DNA of 64,000 bases, taken from positions 25,005,128 through 25,069,127 of the forward strand of contig OZ037767.1 in assembly GCA_964035545.1 (NCBI GenBank), written 5' to 3'. This DNA comes from Bugula neritina (Eukaryota > Bryozoa > Gymnolaemata > Cheilostomatida > Bugulidae). Shown piece by piece: positions 50,701-61,915 of the stretch. Below the pieces are notes generated by a model that was not told the origin of the DNA, did not search any database, and saw only the letters and a list, made by a program, of their open reading frames with translations. Position 1 is the stretch's first letter. Each line of letters begins with the position of its first letter. The translations under genes were made by a program, and so were the position numbers.

Positions 50701-53700
50701 TCTGCATAGCATAGCATGAATAGGGATAAAACTAACAAGATATTATTGAAATGCTATATTGCATAATATATTATATTAAATATAATATAAAATAATATAG
50801 TACATTACATAATACGCCGTACCATAAAATAATATATTATGTTATGATAGAACAGTCTATACACTCACTTTACTACGCTGCTCTGGATTTAATTCTGGCA
50901 ATGCTAGATTTTTAAACACTTTCCCAGGAACATGCTCCATCAGGTAGAAAGGAGTTCCTAGAACACTGTTATGAAAACATAGCCATTAATAAGCAGCAGA
51001 CTGCATCGAAGAACCTAATGTGACTTCTAAATATTTAATGATTTTGTAGACTGGCCTCACCTTTCATCATCACAAAACGCTAACATTTTTGGGACGGGCA
51101 CACCCTGTCCGGCTAAAGCTTTCATTACTGTATACTCTCGATCTACAGCATGGGCAGACGGCAGTATCTTTCCAGGAGGTTTCTTCCGTAGCACCATGTT
51201 TCTTCCAGCGTACTGGATGAGGTAAGTTGGGTTGGACTGGCCGTGTTTGTAACTCCTCACATGAGGTGAACCTATAGAAGCCATCACTTTGACTCAGGTA
51301 AAGGTAACTTGATATTTTGTTTGTGATAGCTCAGTCAGGAGTATTTTAAACAAGATAATACTTTAAACAAAGACATACTTTTACACTGGCATACAAGCAA
51401 CTATGTTTTTGAAATTATGCTTTTAATTATCAAATACACCAGAATGAAACAGACCTGTGCCATGGAAACCAATAGATTCCAAATAGCCTTTGATCTTGTT
51501 GATATCAAGTTTAAGTCTCTCAGGGACCCTTTCAGTCCCACCCAATGGACAAGGTAGGTGCACACCAGTCAGCTGAGATAATTCCTTTAGAGCCTCATCT
51601 CTATTTTCTGTAACCTAAAGTAAATTTAGATTACTTCAAATTTGCCAACATCAAGCAGAGAATCACCTAATAACAACCAACACAAATATATTTCACAAGA
51701 AAAAAAACAATCAAACTTGTGAGATGTGAAACAAAGAAAACTCAGTGATACTGCTAGAATTTACTTCTGCAGTAGTACTAGCACTAGTAATAGTAGTACT
51801 ACTATTACTATTACTGTACTATTAGTAGTAGTACTAGTAGTAACGACTAGTAAAAGTACTATTAATAGTACTAGTAGTCACACTAATGCTAGCGCTACAT
51901 AGTTCCATGAAATGTATTTGAAACAACAACTGTAATAATAATTCTAGTGATATGAGCTTCCACTGTTAAAATTTGAAAAAATTAGAATTTCACTAGCAAA
52001 CTTTTAGTAACTTCACACCATACAAACATAACTACCTGCGCTATCTACTTTCATATGAGAGATCTTGTGTAGTGCTTAGCATCATCAGAGAGAAATGAGT
52101 CAACAAGATTAGATTTTAGACAACACGGTGAAGCTATAGTCTATAGCCTATAAAAACAACTTGTTCAAACACTCCTTTGCTTACTTTGATAGTTTTTATT
52201 CCAAATTGGGCAGCTGCCTTTAAGTTCTCTCCGATGTCATCCAGGAAAACTGCTTCGTCACCCGACACTTTTAATTCTTCTAGAACTTTCTTGTAGATAG
52301 TGTGTTCTGGCTTCCTTGTCTTGCTTTTTGCTGATTCAACTATCTACAAGGTTGATTTAGAAAAAAATTAATGGATATTAAATTTTCCTGCAAAATTACA
52401 GCATATTCCCCATCTTTGTTTGAAAAGAGCCAATACAGACATAGCAACATGAAAAAAAACTACTTTGACTTTCAAAATTTGATATTTATTTCACAAGGCA
52501 ACATTTAATTATATTTTATACAGTCTAGTCAACATGGCATACCCAACGCCAGAAAACATATATAAACTCTAAAAAATATATTATAAACATGTTAAGCGTC
52601 ATCTAAGCATACTTATTTTATGCTGAGAGACTACATTGAAATTATATAAGCGTGGATATTTCTAACTAACCACATCAAACATTGGTCCAAAGTATGAGGA
52701 TATCACCGTCTGATTGGCCAGCTGCTCTTGCTCATTAGCGAACCAGTTATTAGTTAGCAGTGCAGTTCTGAGACCACGCCCTCTCAGGGTGTTGACAGCA
52801 TTTATCATATCAGGGAAAGGTTCTGCAGTTACTCTGGTCATCTCCTCTATCAGTCCAGACATATCCACTGACTTCCCAGTCTAAAGCACAGGTACATCTC
52901 TCTGTCACTTTGTTAAGAGGTCAATGCAGTGTGTCTTAGAATTTGAAATACAAACTTCAAAACTATAATTTAGAAGAGAGTAATTTGAAGACAAAATAAT
53001 AATTAGTTTTTGATAACCTATAGATTGGGCATATACAAAACTTCCCAACTTATATGACTGGCTTTTATTTAATTATTGAAAAAACAAAAATAGTTCTGCC
53101 CAGAATCTAGAATATATACTTATATCCATGTAGCATATAAGTATATATAATAGATCTCTATCTGATTGCAGCTGCAAATAGAACTATAATATATATATGA
53201 AATATTTTTGCATATTCACCACATCTACGCTACTTGACAAATGATGAAAAAGCCTTTAGTGAGACATGCCACATGATATAGTTTGTTATACTGAGTAAAA
53301 GGTATAAATCATACCAAAGACTTGATATCCTCACTAAGATGCTGACTAAGTTGGGTGGAAGGGAATTCGCCCCTCTCCATCCTACACCAGGCACTGTTAC
53401 CACCAGCTCTGACTATGGTGGATACTATTAGTCCTGGGTCCAATTCTCGCTTCTTCTCAAACTCTAACGCATGACACACGAATTGAGCAAATACATAAAA
53501 ATTTAATACATATATACTTGTGTGTAATGTGTTTACAACTGGGTAATACCACAATATAAGATAACACATCTATGCAACAGCTTCACACACAGGCAATACT
53601 ATCACACCTAGGACTGACTTGCTTAGTCACGCCACTGTGCAGTGAAACTAAGAGCTGAAGCTATTGGTATTCAGTCAGCATTGTTAGTCTAAATTGTTAC

Positions 53701-54629
53701 ATTAATAATCACATGCATTTCCTCTATCAGTTAATATTTGAAACAGCTAAAATCTAATGTAGTACAGTAAGTATGCTATGCTAGTTCTCTAAAATGACAG
53801 AGCTTGAATCATCAAAATATACACCTTAAAGATAAAACTAATTCCCCCTCTTATAAGAACTCAGCCTAATTCAATCTTTTAATTTACCCATTACGTGAAA
53901 TAGTTTAAAAATCAATTACTGTACCAAATAATCTAGTGTACATGAATCAACAAGTCACCTATTCAATATATTCTGCTTATCGTTTACAATAAATAATTGC
54001 AACTACCAAAAACAAATGAGAAATAAACATAATGATATCAATTATAAAATACTGTCTAAGATGCATTATACACACTTTCATACAAAGATAAATAGTAATT
54101 AGTAGAATATGACCATATGAGTAGGTAAAACTTATACATGAAGTATAAGTTAGTGAGTTAGAAATTAATGAAACTAACTAGTAGAGCTAAAAGCTAACTC
54201 GAAGTGACATTAAATTTTAGAAAAGCTAGCAGGGACATTAGTTAAACCTTGTTGCAGCATATAAATACCTGCAAACACACGTCCAGGGCCTTGCACAAGA
54301 ACACCTCCCATGTCAAATATCACAGCCTTAAGCTGCCCATCACCTTTGCTACGAGTACTGACGCACTGAGCAGCAGTGGCACGCTGTAACACTTTCAGCC
54401 TTTGCACAGGTGCAACTGACCTAGTAATAACACTATATGTCTATATACTATATCTACTATGTGCTCAGCATACAAAAATATTATAGCTGAACATTTATTG
54501 GCTGCTTGTTGACTGTAGGAAGACTAGCTGTGATGTAAATGAAAGTAGCCAAACTTTCAAAAAATTACCCAAAATTCACTGACGGCAAAAATGGATAACT
54601 CTATCAATCACTTACCTCACTCTCAACAT
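38216..54629 (-). CDS. ACAD10: ACAD10-type fusion: HAD hydrolase + APH-like kinase + acyl-CoA dehydrogenase
   Basis: Twenty-two exons, 5' to 3': 54616-54629, 54269-54420, 53315-53463, 52671-52880, 52185-52343, 51455-51614, 51061-51271, 50869-50965, 50070-50182, 49120-49242, 48408-48553, 47840-48019, 45382-45522, 44543-44715, 44141-44281, 43695-43832, 42926-43055, 42263-42382, 41618-41790, 41148-41291, 39078-39155, 38216-38368. All phases agree; 3105 nt encode 1034 residues, close to vertebrate ACAD10. The family oxidises unusual (4-hydroxy or branched) acyl-CoAs; kinase and dehydrogenase domains are thought to act in turn on 4-hydroxy acids. HAD about 35-228, APH about 282-570, linker 572-618, dehydrogenase about 620-1034. 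ACAD11 lacks the HAD part, so this is the ACAD10 arrangement. Residues 1-31 are basic with no acid (mitochondrial type), yet the protein ends SKL (peroxisomal type). Two introns start with GC. The first exon is the least certain. Confidence 0.96.
39156..41147 (-). other. ACAD10 intron 20
   Basis: Two kilobases of intron with no recognisable exon. Open frames at 39917-40336 on both strands are AT-rich, partly repetitive and unrecognised. Confidence 0.5.
41363..41378. promoter_or_regulatory. Direct repeat AGGTGA-N4-AGGTGA in an ACAD10 intron
   Basis: AAAGGTGACC occurs twice head to tail (41361-41380). On the - strand it reads TGGTCA-N4-TGGTCA, close to a DR4 nuclear-receptor site. Such sites often control lipid genes, but one imperfect pair is weak evidence. 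Confidence 0.2.
42049..42160. repeat. Degenerate AATAC/AATGC pentanucleotide repeat
   Basis: Words ATACAATGCAATGC, CATTACAATAC and AAATAAAATACAAT recur with a loose 5-base period inside ACAD10 intron 18 (between exons 18 and 19). Confidence 0.7.
43060..43143. repeat. Four 21-bp tandem units abutting the acceptor of ACAD10 exon 17
   Basis: Units AARTGTGAAGGTCNNNNNATC start at 43060, 43081, 43102 and 43123, directly upstream (on the - strand) of the acceptor at 43056-43057. Read on -, each unit supplies a pyrimidine run TGACCTTCACAYTT, so the array forms the 3' splice-site region. The + strand open frame over it, with repeated KCEGH, comes from the 21-base period. Confidence 0.9.
44098..44180 (-). 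repeat. Two-copy 43-bp duplication across the ACAD10 exon 15 donor
   Basis: On the - strand, GCAGGTGCCCTATTTCTCC... at the end of exon 15 plus its donor (GTTAGT at 44140) is followed by a second copy, GCAGGTGCCCTCTTGCC..., with its own stronger donor GTGAGT at 44097. About three quarters of positions match. Using the second donor would add 43 nt and shift the frame. Confidence 0.75.
45382..45522 (-). CDS. ACAD10: ACAD10 exon 13: interdomain linker
   Basis: Encodes a low-conservation Ser/Glu-rich linker ([13 protein letters not shown] ... [11 protein letters not shown]) between kinase and dehydrogenase. Phases 1 in and 1 out match its neighbours. The SGQAS start is where ACAD10 leaves the kinase fold. 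Confidence 0.85.
45523..47839 (-). other. ACAD10 intron 12
   Basis: 2.3 kb intron rich in short TAATACTA-type simple sequence and the GTGA array below. No exon is recognised in it. Confidence 0.5.
47136..47343. repeat. GTGA/GTAA tetranucleotide repeat array
   Basis: About 200 bases of GAGT, GAGTAAGT and GAGTTAGC units in ACAD10 intron 12. On + it spells many GTAAGT/GTGAGT words, but the gene runs on -, so these are not donors for it. Confidence 0.95.
47840..51614 (-). CDS. ACAD10: ACAD10 exons 6-12: aminoglycoside-phosphotransferase-like kinase domain
   Basis: Exon 7 has [11 protein letters not shown] and MVLRKKPPG (ATP-binding Lys region) and [13 protein letters not shown]. Exon 8 has [12 protein letters not shown]. 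Exons 10-11 join to give VVHGDFRIDN (catalytic D461, N466) and AILDWE (metal-binding D481). Exon 12 has [19 protein letters not shown]. The catalytic loop H-G-D-x-x-x-x-N and the D-W-E motif are intact, so the kinase should work. Confidence 0.94.
48406..48407 (-). other. GC 5' splice site of ACAD10 intron 11
   Basis: Exon 11 ends GTTGGAG|GCAAGTCTG. The nearest GT (GGCAA|GTCTGA) gives the wrong phase for exon 12, so a second GC-AG intron follows the first. Confidence 0.75.
48939..49144 (-). repeat. 41-bp tandem array that multiplies the ACAD10 exon 10 donor site
   Basis: Five units with the exon 10 end and its donor start (plus coordinates of CTTACC or its variant) at 48951, 48992, 49033, 49074 and 49115. 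On -, each reads CAGTAGTACACGGGGACTT and then CAG|GTAAGTCACTG, which is the codons for VVHGDF plus a 5' splice site. The copy fused to the exon has GCAAGT; the four downstream copies have GTAAGT. Confidence 0.95.
49118..49119 (-). other. GC 5' splice site of ACAD10 intron 10
   Basis: Exon 10 ends TTCAG|GCAAGTCAC. Phase 2 here and the G at the start of exon 11 rebuild Arg in HGDFRIDN, so this GC donor gives the right protein. Any of the GT donors in the array would add a stop. Confidence 0.8.
49243..50069 (-). other. ACAD10 intron 9
   Basis: AT-rich, no exon recognised. It begins at the GTTACT donor following exon 9 (50068-50069). Confidence 0.5.
51768..51893. repeat. TAGTAC/AGTAGT trinucleotide-like repeat
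   Basis: Interleaved AGTAGTACTA, GTAATAGTAG and ACTATTACTA words in ACAD10 intron 5, partly self-complementary. Confidence 0.85.
52185..54629 (-). CDS. ACAD10: ACAD10 exons 1-5: targeting peptide and HAD-like hydrolase domain
   Basis: Exon 1 has only 14 coding bases (MLRVR). Exon 2 continues an Arg/Lys-rich leader with no acidic residue before D32, then [15 protein letters not shown] with nucleophile D41. Exon 3 is the cap. Exon 4 has [12 protein letters not shown] (motif II). Exon 5 has KPEHTIY (motif III Lys) and [13 protein letters not shown] (D210, D211). Position +2 after the nucleophile is Gly, not the Asp of typical HAD phosphatases; the soluble-epoxide-hydrolase-like branch and ACAD10 share this type of motif, so phosphatase activity is doubtful. 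Confidence 0.93.
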
Positions 54630-54740
54630 CTTGAAAGCTTGTGGTCTATGAAAATCTGTATAAAACGATAATTATCAACATTTGATTTCACAGTGCAATG
54701 CATAGCATATACATGTGAATAAGCAACTGAGTGCATTCAA

Positions 54741-54773
54741 CCAATAAAATATTACTGTCCATCACTGACCAAT
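54741..54773 (-). promoter_or_regulatory. Two CCAAT boxes upstream of ACAD10
   Basis: CCAAT (as written on +) at 54741 and 54769, 28 bp apart, lie about 112 and 140 bp upstream of the ACAD10 ATG at 54629. Spacing and distance suit an NF-Y-driven, TATA-less promoter. Confidence 0.35.
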
Positions 54774-56915
54774 AAATTTTCTTATGCAAAAGAGGCCGTT
54801 TATTTGTGAATAATTTGAAGTTGCTGAACTGTGAATAGAGCTTTATAAAATAATGTTTCTACTTTGCTATTTTTAACGCTACGTTAAATACACAAATGAT
54901 AACATTAGTCTGAGCTTTCAGCCATCCAAACAAAGAATTGAAGCAGGCAAGCCTTAAAGAAAATGTCAAAATTTTATATATTGAAGAACAATGTTAATGA
55001 TAGAAGTGATCATGCAGTTTTAAATCAGTTTAAAAACTAGGCCTAAGCCCCAAATAGGACCACAAGATTCTGGTATGGAGTAGAAAATTACATAGTGATA
55101 GCTATAATAGTAATACTACGCGCAACAACAATTAGTATTTATATGCGACATATTGATATTAATAATTATATTCCAAGCAAGAGCCATAGCCCATAGGCAT
55201 ATGTTTATGTTATACTTATAACTTATTAATAAAATAAAAGTATAGGCAGGAAAACTGTAAAAAAAATTCGTAGTAGAAGAATCAGAACCAATAATGGACT
55301 CAAATTAGATTTATCATGCTAGAGAAAAATAATGAAACCTATGAGTTTAGTAAGATGAGCTCAAAGTAATTGTAATTGCATTTAGATTTGAGCTTATACA
55401 TATTCATATTGTTATTCATGTTGATATTCATATTGTGAATAAATGAAAACAATTCACTCATTTTTATTCCAAACATTCATTTGATAATTCAGGCTAGACT
55501 TGCTACGAAAACTAAAAAACTTAAATGACTATGAGGCAAAACCAAGCATATGGTGCAGAATATCTACATGAAATAAAAACTATATTATAAAACAATTTGA
55601 TATTTAGTTCAAATTATTTCAAATCACAATTGCCCCAGGGTCCAACCCACTAATCTGTAAACAGCGATTGCAACTTAAAAAATGCTTAAATGGACACGTT
55701 AGAAATTTTGACGTTCAAGGTCACTAGTTAAGCTCTTTGAATTGGTTTGAGCAGCGTGATATATAGAAATATTTTTAGGTTTGAGAACCTTCCACAAGTA
55801 AAATTTTCTTTGTAGATTCCTAGGCAAAGCGCCTCCAATGCATGAACCTCACTCATTTTGTTACCACGATAGTGATTACTTTAAAATCAAAATGATAATT
55901 ACCAAATCAACCTAGCTCAAATTTCTTCTCAATTTTTGTAAACTTTCATAACCATAGTCATTTAGTTTTACACATTAGTCATTACCATTAGTTTATTATT
56001 ACTATACACCATCATCATAATCATCAACATATACTTATACTTATAGTTTTACATAATAATTCTAATAGTAATACTAATAGTTATAGTAATACTAATACTA
56101 ATAGTAATACTAATACTAATAGTAATACTAATAGTAATACTAATAGAGTAATAGTAATACTATTATAGTAATACTAATAGTAATAGTAATACTGATAGTA
56201 TCCAGTAATAGTAATAGTAATACTAATTGATAATCATAATGATAATGACTAATCATCATCATGATGATTATCATTATGATTATGATGAAATTAAATCAAA
56301 TAGTAAAATACATGGTGATGGTCATGCATCATGATGAACTCATGAGGACCATGGGCATGATTTGATGGTCATGGTGACCTCAACTTCAAGCTATAAGTTT
56401 TACTTTTGCAAGTATCAGTATTACTATCAGTATGAGTATCAGCATGACATTGACTATGAGTATGACTATCACTATCAGTATCAGTATGAGTATCAGTAAC
56501 TAAAAAAACTTAAATGATTATGATATTGAATTCGATACTCATACTCACTTACAGTTAGACTTAGTGTTACTCAGTGAGTGAGTATCAGTATGGTTATATT
56601 GATATTCTTAAAGTTAATATTACTATTATACTTAGTAATAGTTTTACTATTAGGCTTAGTATTATTGTTAATCTTATAGTTATTAGTATTACTTATTAGT
56701 TATTCCTGTTAATATTCATATTGCTAATTATTTATTTGTATTTTATTAGAAAAATTCTTTTAGCTTTAGGTTTTGAATTTATTGCTAAATAGTGTTATTG
56801 TGTGTAACTGTATAGTGTATATAAAACCTTTGTTGGTCTAGGTGACAATTATTAACAATTGATTTTAAATTTATTTTGCTATTAACAGAGCATCTTTCTG
56901 TTTATAAAGGTGGAA
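54774..56915. other. Divergent intergenic region between ACAD10 and POLR3H
   Basis: About 2.1 kb of AT-rich DNA with many TAATACTAATAG and TATGAGTATCAG simple repeats and no gene. TATATAAAA at 56818-56826 is a possible POLR3H TATA box. A strong acceptor-like TTGCTATTAACAG ends at 56888, so a 5' UTR intron or trans-splice site is possible. Confidence 0.5.
56062..56230. repeat. AATACTAATAGT simple repeat
   Basis: Loose hexanucleotide array of TAATAG and TAATAC in the intergenic region, followed by TATCATTATGATGATTAT palindromic words to about 56290. Confidence 0.9.
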
Positions 56916-58546
56916 ATGTTTGTTCTCACTGAGCTTAAAGACACAGTTACAATCTCTCCATGGCAGTTCAAACAGCCTCGCTTAGACTGTATTAAACAAA
57001 CCCTAAATAAAAGGTTTGCCAATAAGGTAAATTGTAATGCAATATAGAAATACATACAATATTCTTTTGATTACTTGCAGGCCATTTTGAAAGCCAGGCT
57101 TTTGATAATTTTAAACACTAAAATATTGTACATTTGTTTAGCTATTGAGTAAATTTTTTCATTTATTTACGAATAAAATACTTTTAATTAGTGATTTACC
57201 TTATTAAAACTTTTTTATAGTATATCGAATGCTAAAATGTATTTATGCAGTTTTTAGATATATAACATTAAATTAATTTGAATTGTTCAATAGTCTATAT
57301 ACTAAATATCTTCAGGTAGTTCACAAAGTGGGACTGTGCATTGCATTGTGGGACATTCAGAACATTGAAGATGCGTATATATTTCCTGGAGATGGTTCCT
57401 CCCATTCCGTAGTTCATTTTAGGTATGTGGTGTTTCGTCCATTTATGGATGAGATACTACTTGGGAAAATCAAAAGTTGCAGCAAGGAGGGTGTTAATGG
57501 TAAGTGTTTATAGTCAATATGCCATACTGCTAAAGTAAACAAACAAGCATAGCATTTTTAAATTTCTTTGAGTAAACAGTTGTTTCATTAATTTGTTTTC
57601 GTTTCCTGATTCTATGCCATACCGTTTACCATTCATATATATTTGAAATAAAATGTTGAGGCAGTTTTATGCAAATCACTTTGTTGTACATCTGATGAGT
57701 TTAGATATCTGATGACTCTAGTCATGTGATGACTCTAGACATGTGATGACTCTAGACATGTGATGACTCTAGTCATGTGATGACTCTAGACATAGGAACT
57801 AACGTTGTGGTCTGGAACACTTCTAGACAATATGTTATGGTTAAACAGAGTTTTGTCAGTTAGAATTCTGGAATTCTTGTATTGAGGAGACAACTTTCAA
57901 CAGTTAGTTCAGATGAGTGAGTCAGGTTTGCTGTGTCTGTGTGTCTTTGTTAATGTGAATCTGTGGTGTTTAGTTACAGTCAACTTCTATGATGACATTC
58001 TCATACCTGCCGAGTCTCTCCAGCACCCGGCCAGATTCGATGAATCGGAACAGCTGTGGGTGTGGGAATACTCCGGGGAAGATGAATCCCACGACCTGTT
58101 TATGGACATCGGCGAAGATATCAGATTCAGAGTGATAGATGAGACATTTACAGACACGTCACCAACCGGCCCTGAAGGTATGTTTTACATAGAACTTATT
58201 CTAAGTTACTAGCACATGTTTAACTGTTCATGGCATAACACATGTCGAAAATATCTGTCTGCCATCAACACTATGAAAACCATTGTAAGTGGGCATCTTT
58301 ATAAATCTGATTAAAATGTATTAAAAGAGTTTCGTTTACCACCTGTCTTCTGCAAATTTAGACCGAGTTATTAAGTCAGACATTAAATACTAGAGAATTA
58401 GGAGTTGTCTCATTATCTTTATATTTGGATGCTTAGGTCCTGGTGGTGCTGAAGCAGAGGAGGTGGAGAAAATATGCCCCTACTCAATCACAGGCTCTGT
58501 TAGTGAACCTGGGTTAGGACTATTATCCTGGTGGGCAAACACATAG
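56916..58546 (+). CDS. POLR3H: RNA polymerase III subunit RPC8 (POLR3H), complete
   Basis: Exons 56916-57026, 57316-57499, 57974-58177 and 58437-58546 (stop TAG) join in phases 0, 1, 1 into 202 residues, close to 204 in human. RPC8 pairs with RPC9 to form the Pol III stalk (Rpb7/Rpb4-like) used in initiation on tRNA and 5S genes. The N-terminal RNAP_Rpb7_N/SHS2 half starts [18 protein letters not shown] and includes [10 protein letters not shown] and [11 protein letters not shown]. The C-terminal OB-fold half has [44 protein letters not shown]. It ends [16 protein letters not shown], the conserved RPC8 tail. ATG 56916 is the natural start, aligned with the family's MFVL. Confidence 0.97.
57710..57793. 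repeat. Five 17-bp tandem units in POLR3H intron 2
   Basis: Unit TGATGACTCTAGWCATG starts at 57710, 57727, 57744, 57761 and 57778, about 180 bp upstream of exon 3. Units end AGTCATG or AGACATG; the former create TCATGTGA words at 57722 and 57773. Confidence 0.95.
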
Positions 58547-58721
58547 CAGCAGCTGTTATGTAGGCTAATCTAGATTTTAATATTTAATGTATTGATAATA
58601 CATTTTTATTCTCTGTATATTACAGTATTATGTAAATAATATGTGAAAACTTTATATTGCAAATTTTACAAAGTAACTTTTTACTTATGTTATATTTTCA
58701 CCTCTCCTGTCAGCTTACACA

Positions 58722-58727
58722 AATAAA
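58722..58727 (+). terminator. Poly(A) signal for POLR3H
   Basis: AATAAA about 175 nt after the stop. Another lies near 58887. Confidence 0.5.
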
Positions 58728-61700
58728 AAGAAATTATTTTGCTAAGAGTTATCAGGTCTTGTCAAAGTATATTATAAATATTATCAGTGTTGATATTTTA
58801 ACAAACATACAATACAATGCACAGCAGTCAACTCTAGCTTGAAGTTGTCCTACATTGCAAAGTTTTATAGAAAACAAAAAAATGCCCAATAAATTTGAGT
58901 GAAAATAAAAATGGATATGTGTTAGAAAGTTGCTGGTTAAGTTTGTCCAATCTAATAACGCCACGTCTGAACATATCCCTGTTTCTGATTGATACATCTT
59001 ACTTGCAGCTCAGCCTTACACTTAGCTTACTGTTGGGTCAAAAGCCAACTCATAACATGTTGATCAAACCAAAACTGTTAAATGGTTACAGATGTTGAAC
59101 GACCTTGACCCTAGCTATACTGACCATGCATAATTTGTATTGGCAGTTGTCTATGTATATAAAACTGGTTAACCACACTGTGAATCCTACAAGATGGCAG
59201 AAATCCCTGTAAATTACTATTACTGATATAACCTTGCCATATGTCAATTCTCTAAATACTGCATTCATAATTCTATTTCATAGAAAACCACAACCTGTTT
59301 TTCTGGCAATACATGGATCAGATAGCCATAACATTGCTGCTGCAAACATTTATGCCACTGTTGGTTGAGAAGAGCAGCAGCATTGACACAGAAACTGTGC
59401 TTATATAGCTTAGAGTATTATATGAATTCATTTAAATTTTAAATGGACATGCTTCAGAGTTTTCTCATGTCGAACTTATAGCTGGTATTGCAATGCCTTT
59501 TCATAATTGAAAACATAGAAACAGATTTTTCTTATAATTCTAAGTTGCAGTTCATATAAAATGTGCTACAACAGGATTATAATATAATTGGATCAAAGAG
59601 CCTCATTTCAAGATTGTTTTAATTAAAGTTTTGAGATTAAAAATGAAGGTATTCCTGCAATTCTTGTACTAAAACATAAGGTTATTGTAATATATTACAG
59701 AGTATGGCATCACATTGTAGAAGTTTAAATTGATGTGCATCTACATAATACGCTCAGTTGAAAATGCCTTCTTATGGATTGAATTAACTAATTCAATTGA
59801 TGAGTTACACAATATCATAGGTTATGGTTGAGTATTTTAGTTTAAGTAGAAGAATAGCTACTATAGGACTTTAGTTGAGCTGTATTTTAAACTTTTAGAA
59901 TAAGTCAAACTAAAGAAGGTATTTTCCTAAGCCCAGTGGTAAGTTTTTATATTTTGGTTAAGATATTAAAATTCTGGCAATTTTATATACTGTTTGATTC
60001 AACAGAATTTTGTAATTACAGGGCAGCTGAAATATTCTATAGACACTCGGTAGTAAAACTTGCACTAATTTCATTAAGCTTAGAAAATTTTATAATAGTT
60101 ATATAAAGATTAAAATACAAAACAAAATGTGCAATATTGCACACTATAGCATATAAAAATTCACCTGATTAGGCATTATACATATATTTACATGTGTACC
60201 AATGCTGCCTAAATGATATAAAACTTAATGTATTTATGCAATATTTTGACAAAGTTCGACCAAAACATACCATAGAAAATATTTTCCAAGGTGAGTAGTG
60301 CAAAAGGTCAAATTATCACCTTATCACTAAAAGTAAGAATATGTTTATGATCTAGCTGGTTTTAACAATACCATAAAACAAGTAATGGTGTAGTGTTAAG
60401 TAAAAGTCTCCATTTCAACCAGTAGGTACTTAGCAAAAACAAGCATACCTTTTCAAAAGAGAGTATTTTGCATAAAGTGCAAATAATTCCTTTCAAACAT
60501 TCTTATCTATTTTTAAGATGACTCCATGTTGTTGGAAAATATAACTGTGGCTTATCAGCAAACAATAATAGTTCTCTTAATTCTATTTTTATTTCAATAT
60601 ATTATGATTGTATTATTGCAACTATATTATATAAATGTGTTGCGAATAACATCTCATTTTGATACGAGTACATCTTGCCACTTTTATTTAGTATCAGCTG
60701 CCATAATTAGCTTTATTTGTCAGCAAAACATTTTATATTTAGCACTGTATAAATTATAGTTTGCCAATCATTTTTCCTTCAGTCTTTGGTGAAGTCTGTT
60801 ATTGCAAAGAGGAAACTTGGTATGTAGGGATAGTTTAATAACTGAATGCTTATAGGCTTGTCTTTGTAAAATATTGGTGACTCAATCTTATATAATATAT
60901 AGCTGAAACTATTTCTAGTTATTGATGATTCTATTACAAGCTTCTGGTTGTATTATATGTTTTGCTAAAATCTCACAACTGCCACATTTTTAGTCATGCC
61001 CTATAGTGTGCTGAGTACAAAATATTATATAACAAAATGCTTAATATTTACCTTCAATATAATGCTACCTGCTCATATAAACTAAATAAAGCATTATATA
61101 GATAATGTATGTTATAGGCTAACGCTGTACAAATATTTTGTCAAATATGTATGCTATAGTTTGTATTAGTTTTGACTTGACTTCATTCCAATACACAATG
61201 ATTATATTATATAATGCTGTTTATAGATACAGCTTCTAACCTGTCCAATTGCTGAAACCTTAGTGTGTTGATGAAAGAGCAAAACATTTGTGCCTAAACT
61301 CAGTTATGCTACACTTATGTAGTTTTGTTGCACATACTATTTTACTATACACAATAAGAAAATTGTTGCTATAACAAATAAGTTTTAAGTTTTACTTGTT
61401 TGACACAATACAAATTATGTGTGTTGCTATAGAATTCTTGGTTCCTTTCAAGGTAGACAATAGCTTCTAAAAGTTTTTAATATCCGATTGGATTGGGACA
61501 TACATCTTTCACATACTGGATGTGCTGGTGACAAAATTGTTAGGCATGATAGTTTATTTTATTATATTTTCATTAAGATGTAGAATATATATAATTTTGA
61601 AGTGTGAATTACTATTGAATCAGAACATTAACTAAGGGATTGTTGAAGAAGTTGGTGTATGATAAATGACTGCTAGAATACAATTGCCATAATAATAGGA

Positions 61701-61915
61701 AGTAGTGGAATTTGGTAAATGAGCTCTTAAAACTGTGAAGTTGTACAGGTACATAATTTGCTAAAAACTCAAACTACTTTTTTTAATTTAGACTATCATA
61801 AAATCGTTTGTAATACTGTTGCTTGTGGCATATTTTACATCAGTAGAATTATATGCTAATTTAGTTACATGGAAACTGTTACAGGCTTTAAAACTCGCCT
61901 GTAGAAGTACAGATT
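58728..61915. other. Intergenic AT-rich sequence after POLR3H
   Basis: No gene, RNA or repeat array is recognised. Short hydrophobic open frames (for example 60526-60759) are AT-driven. Confidence 0.5.
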
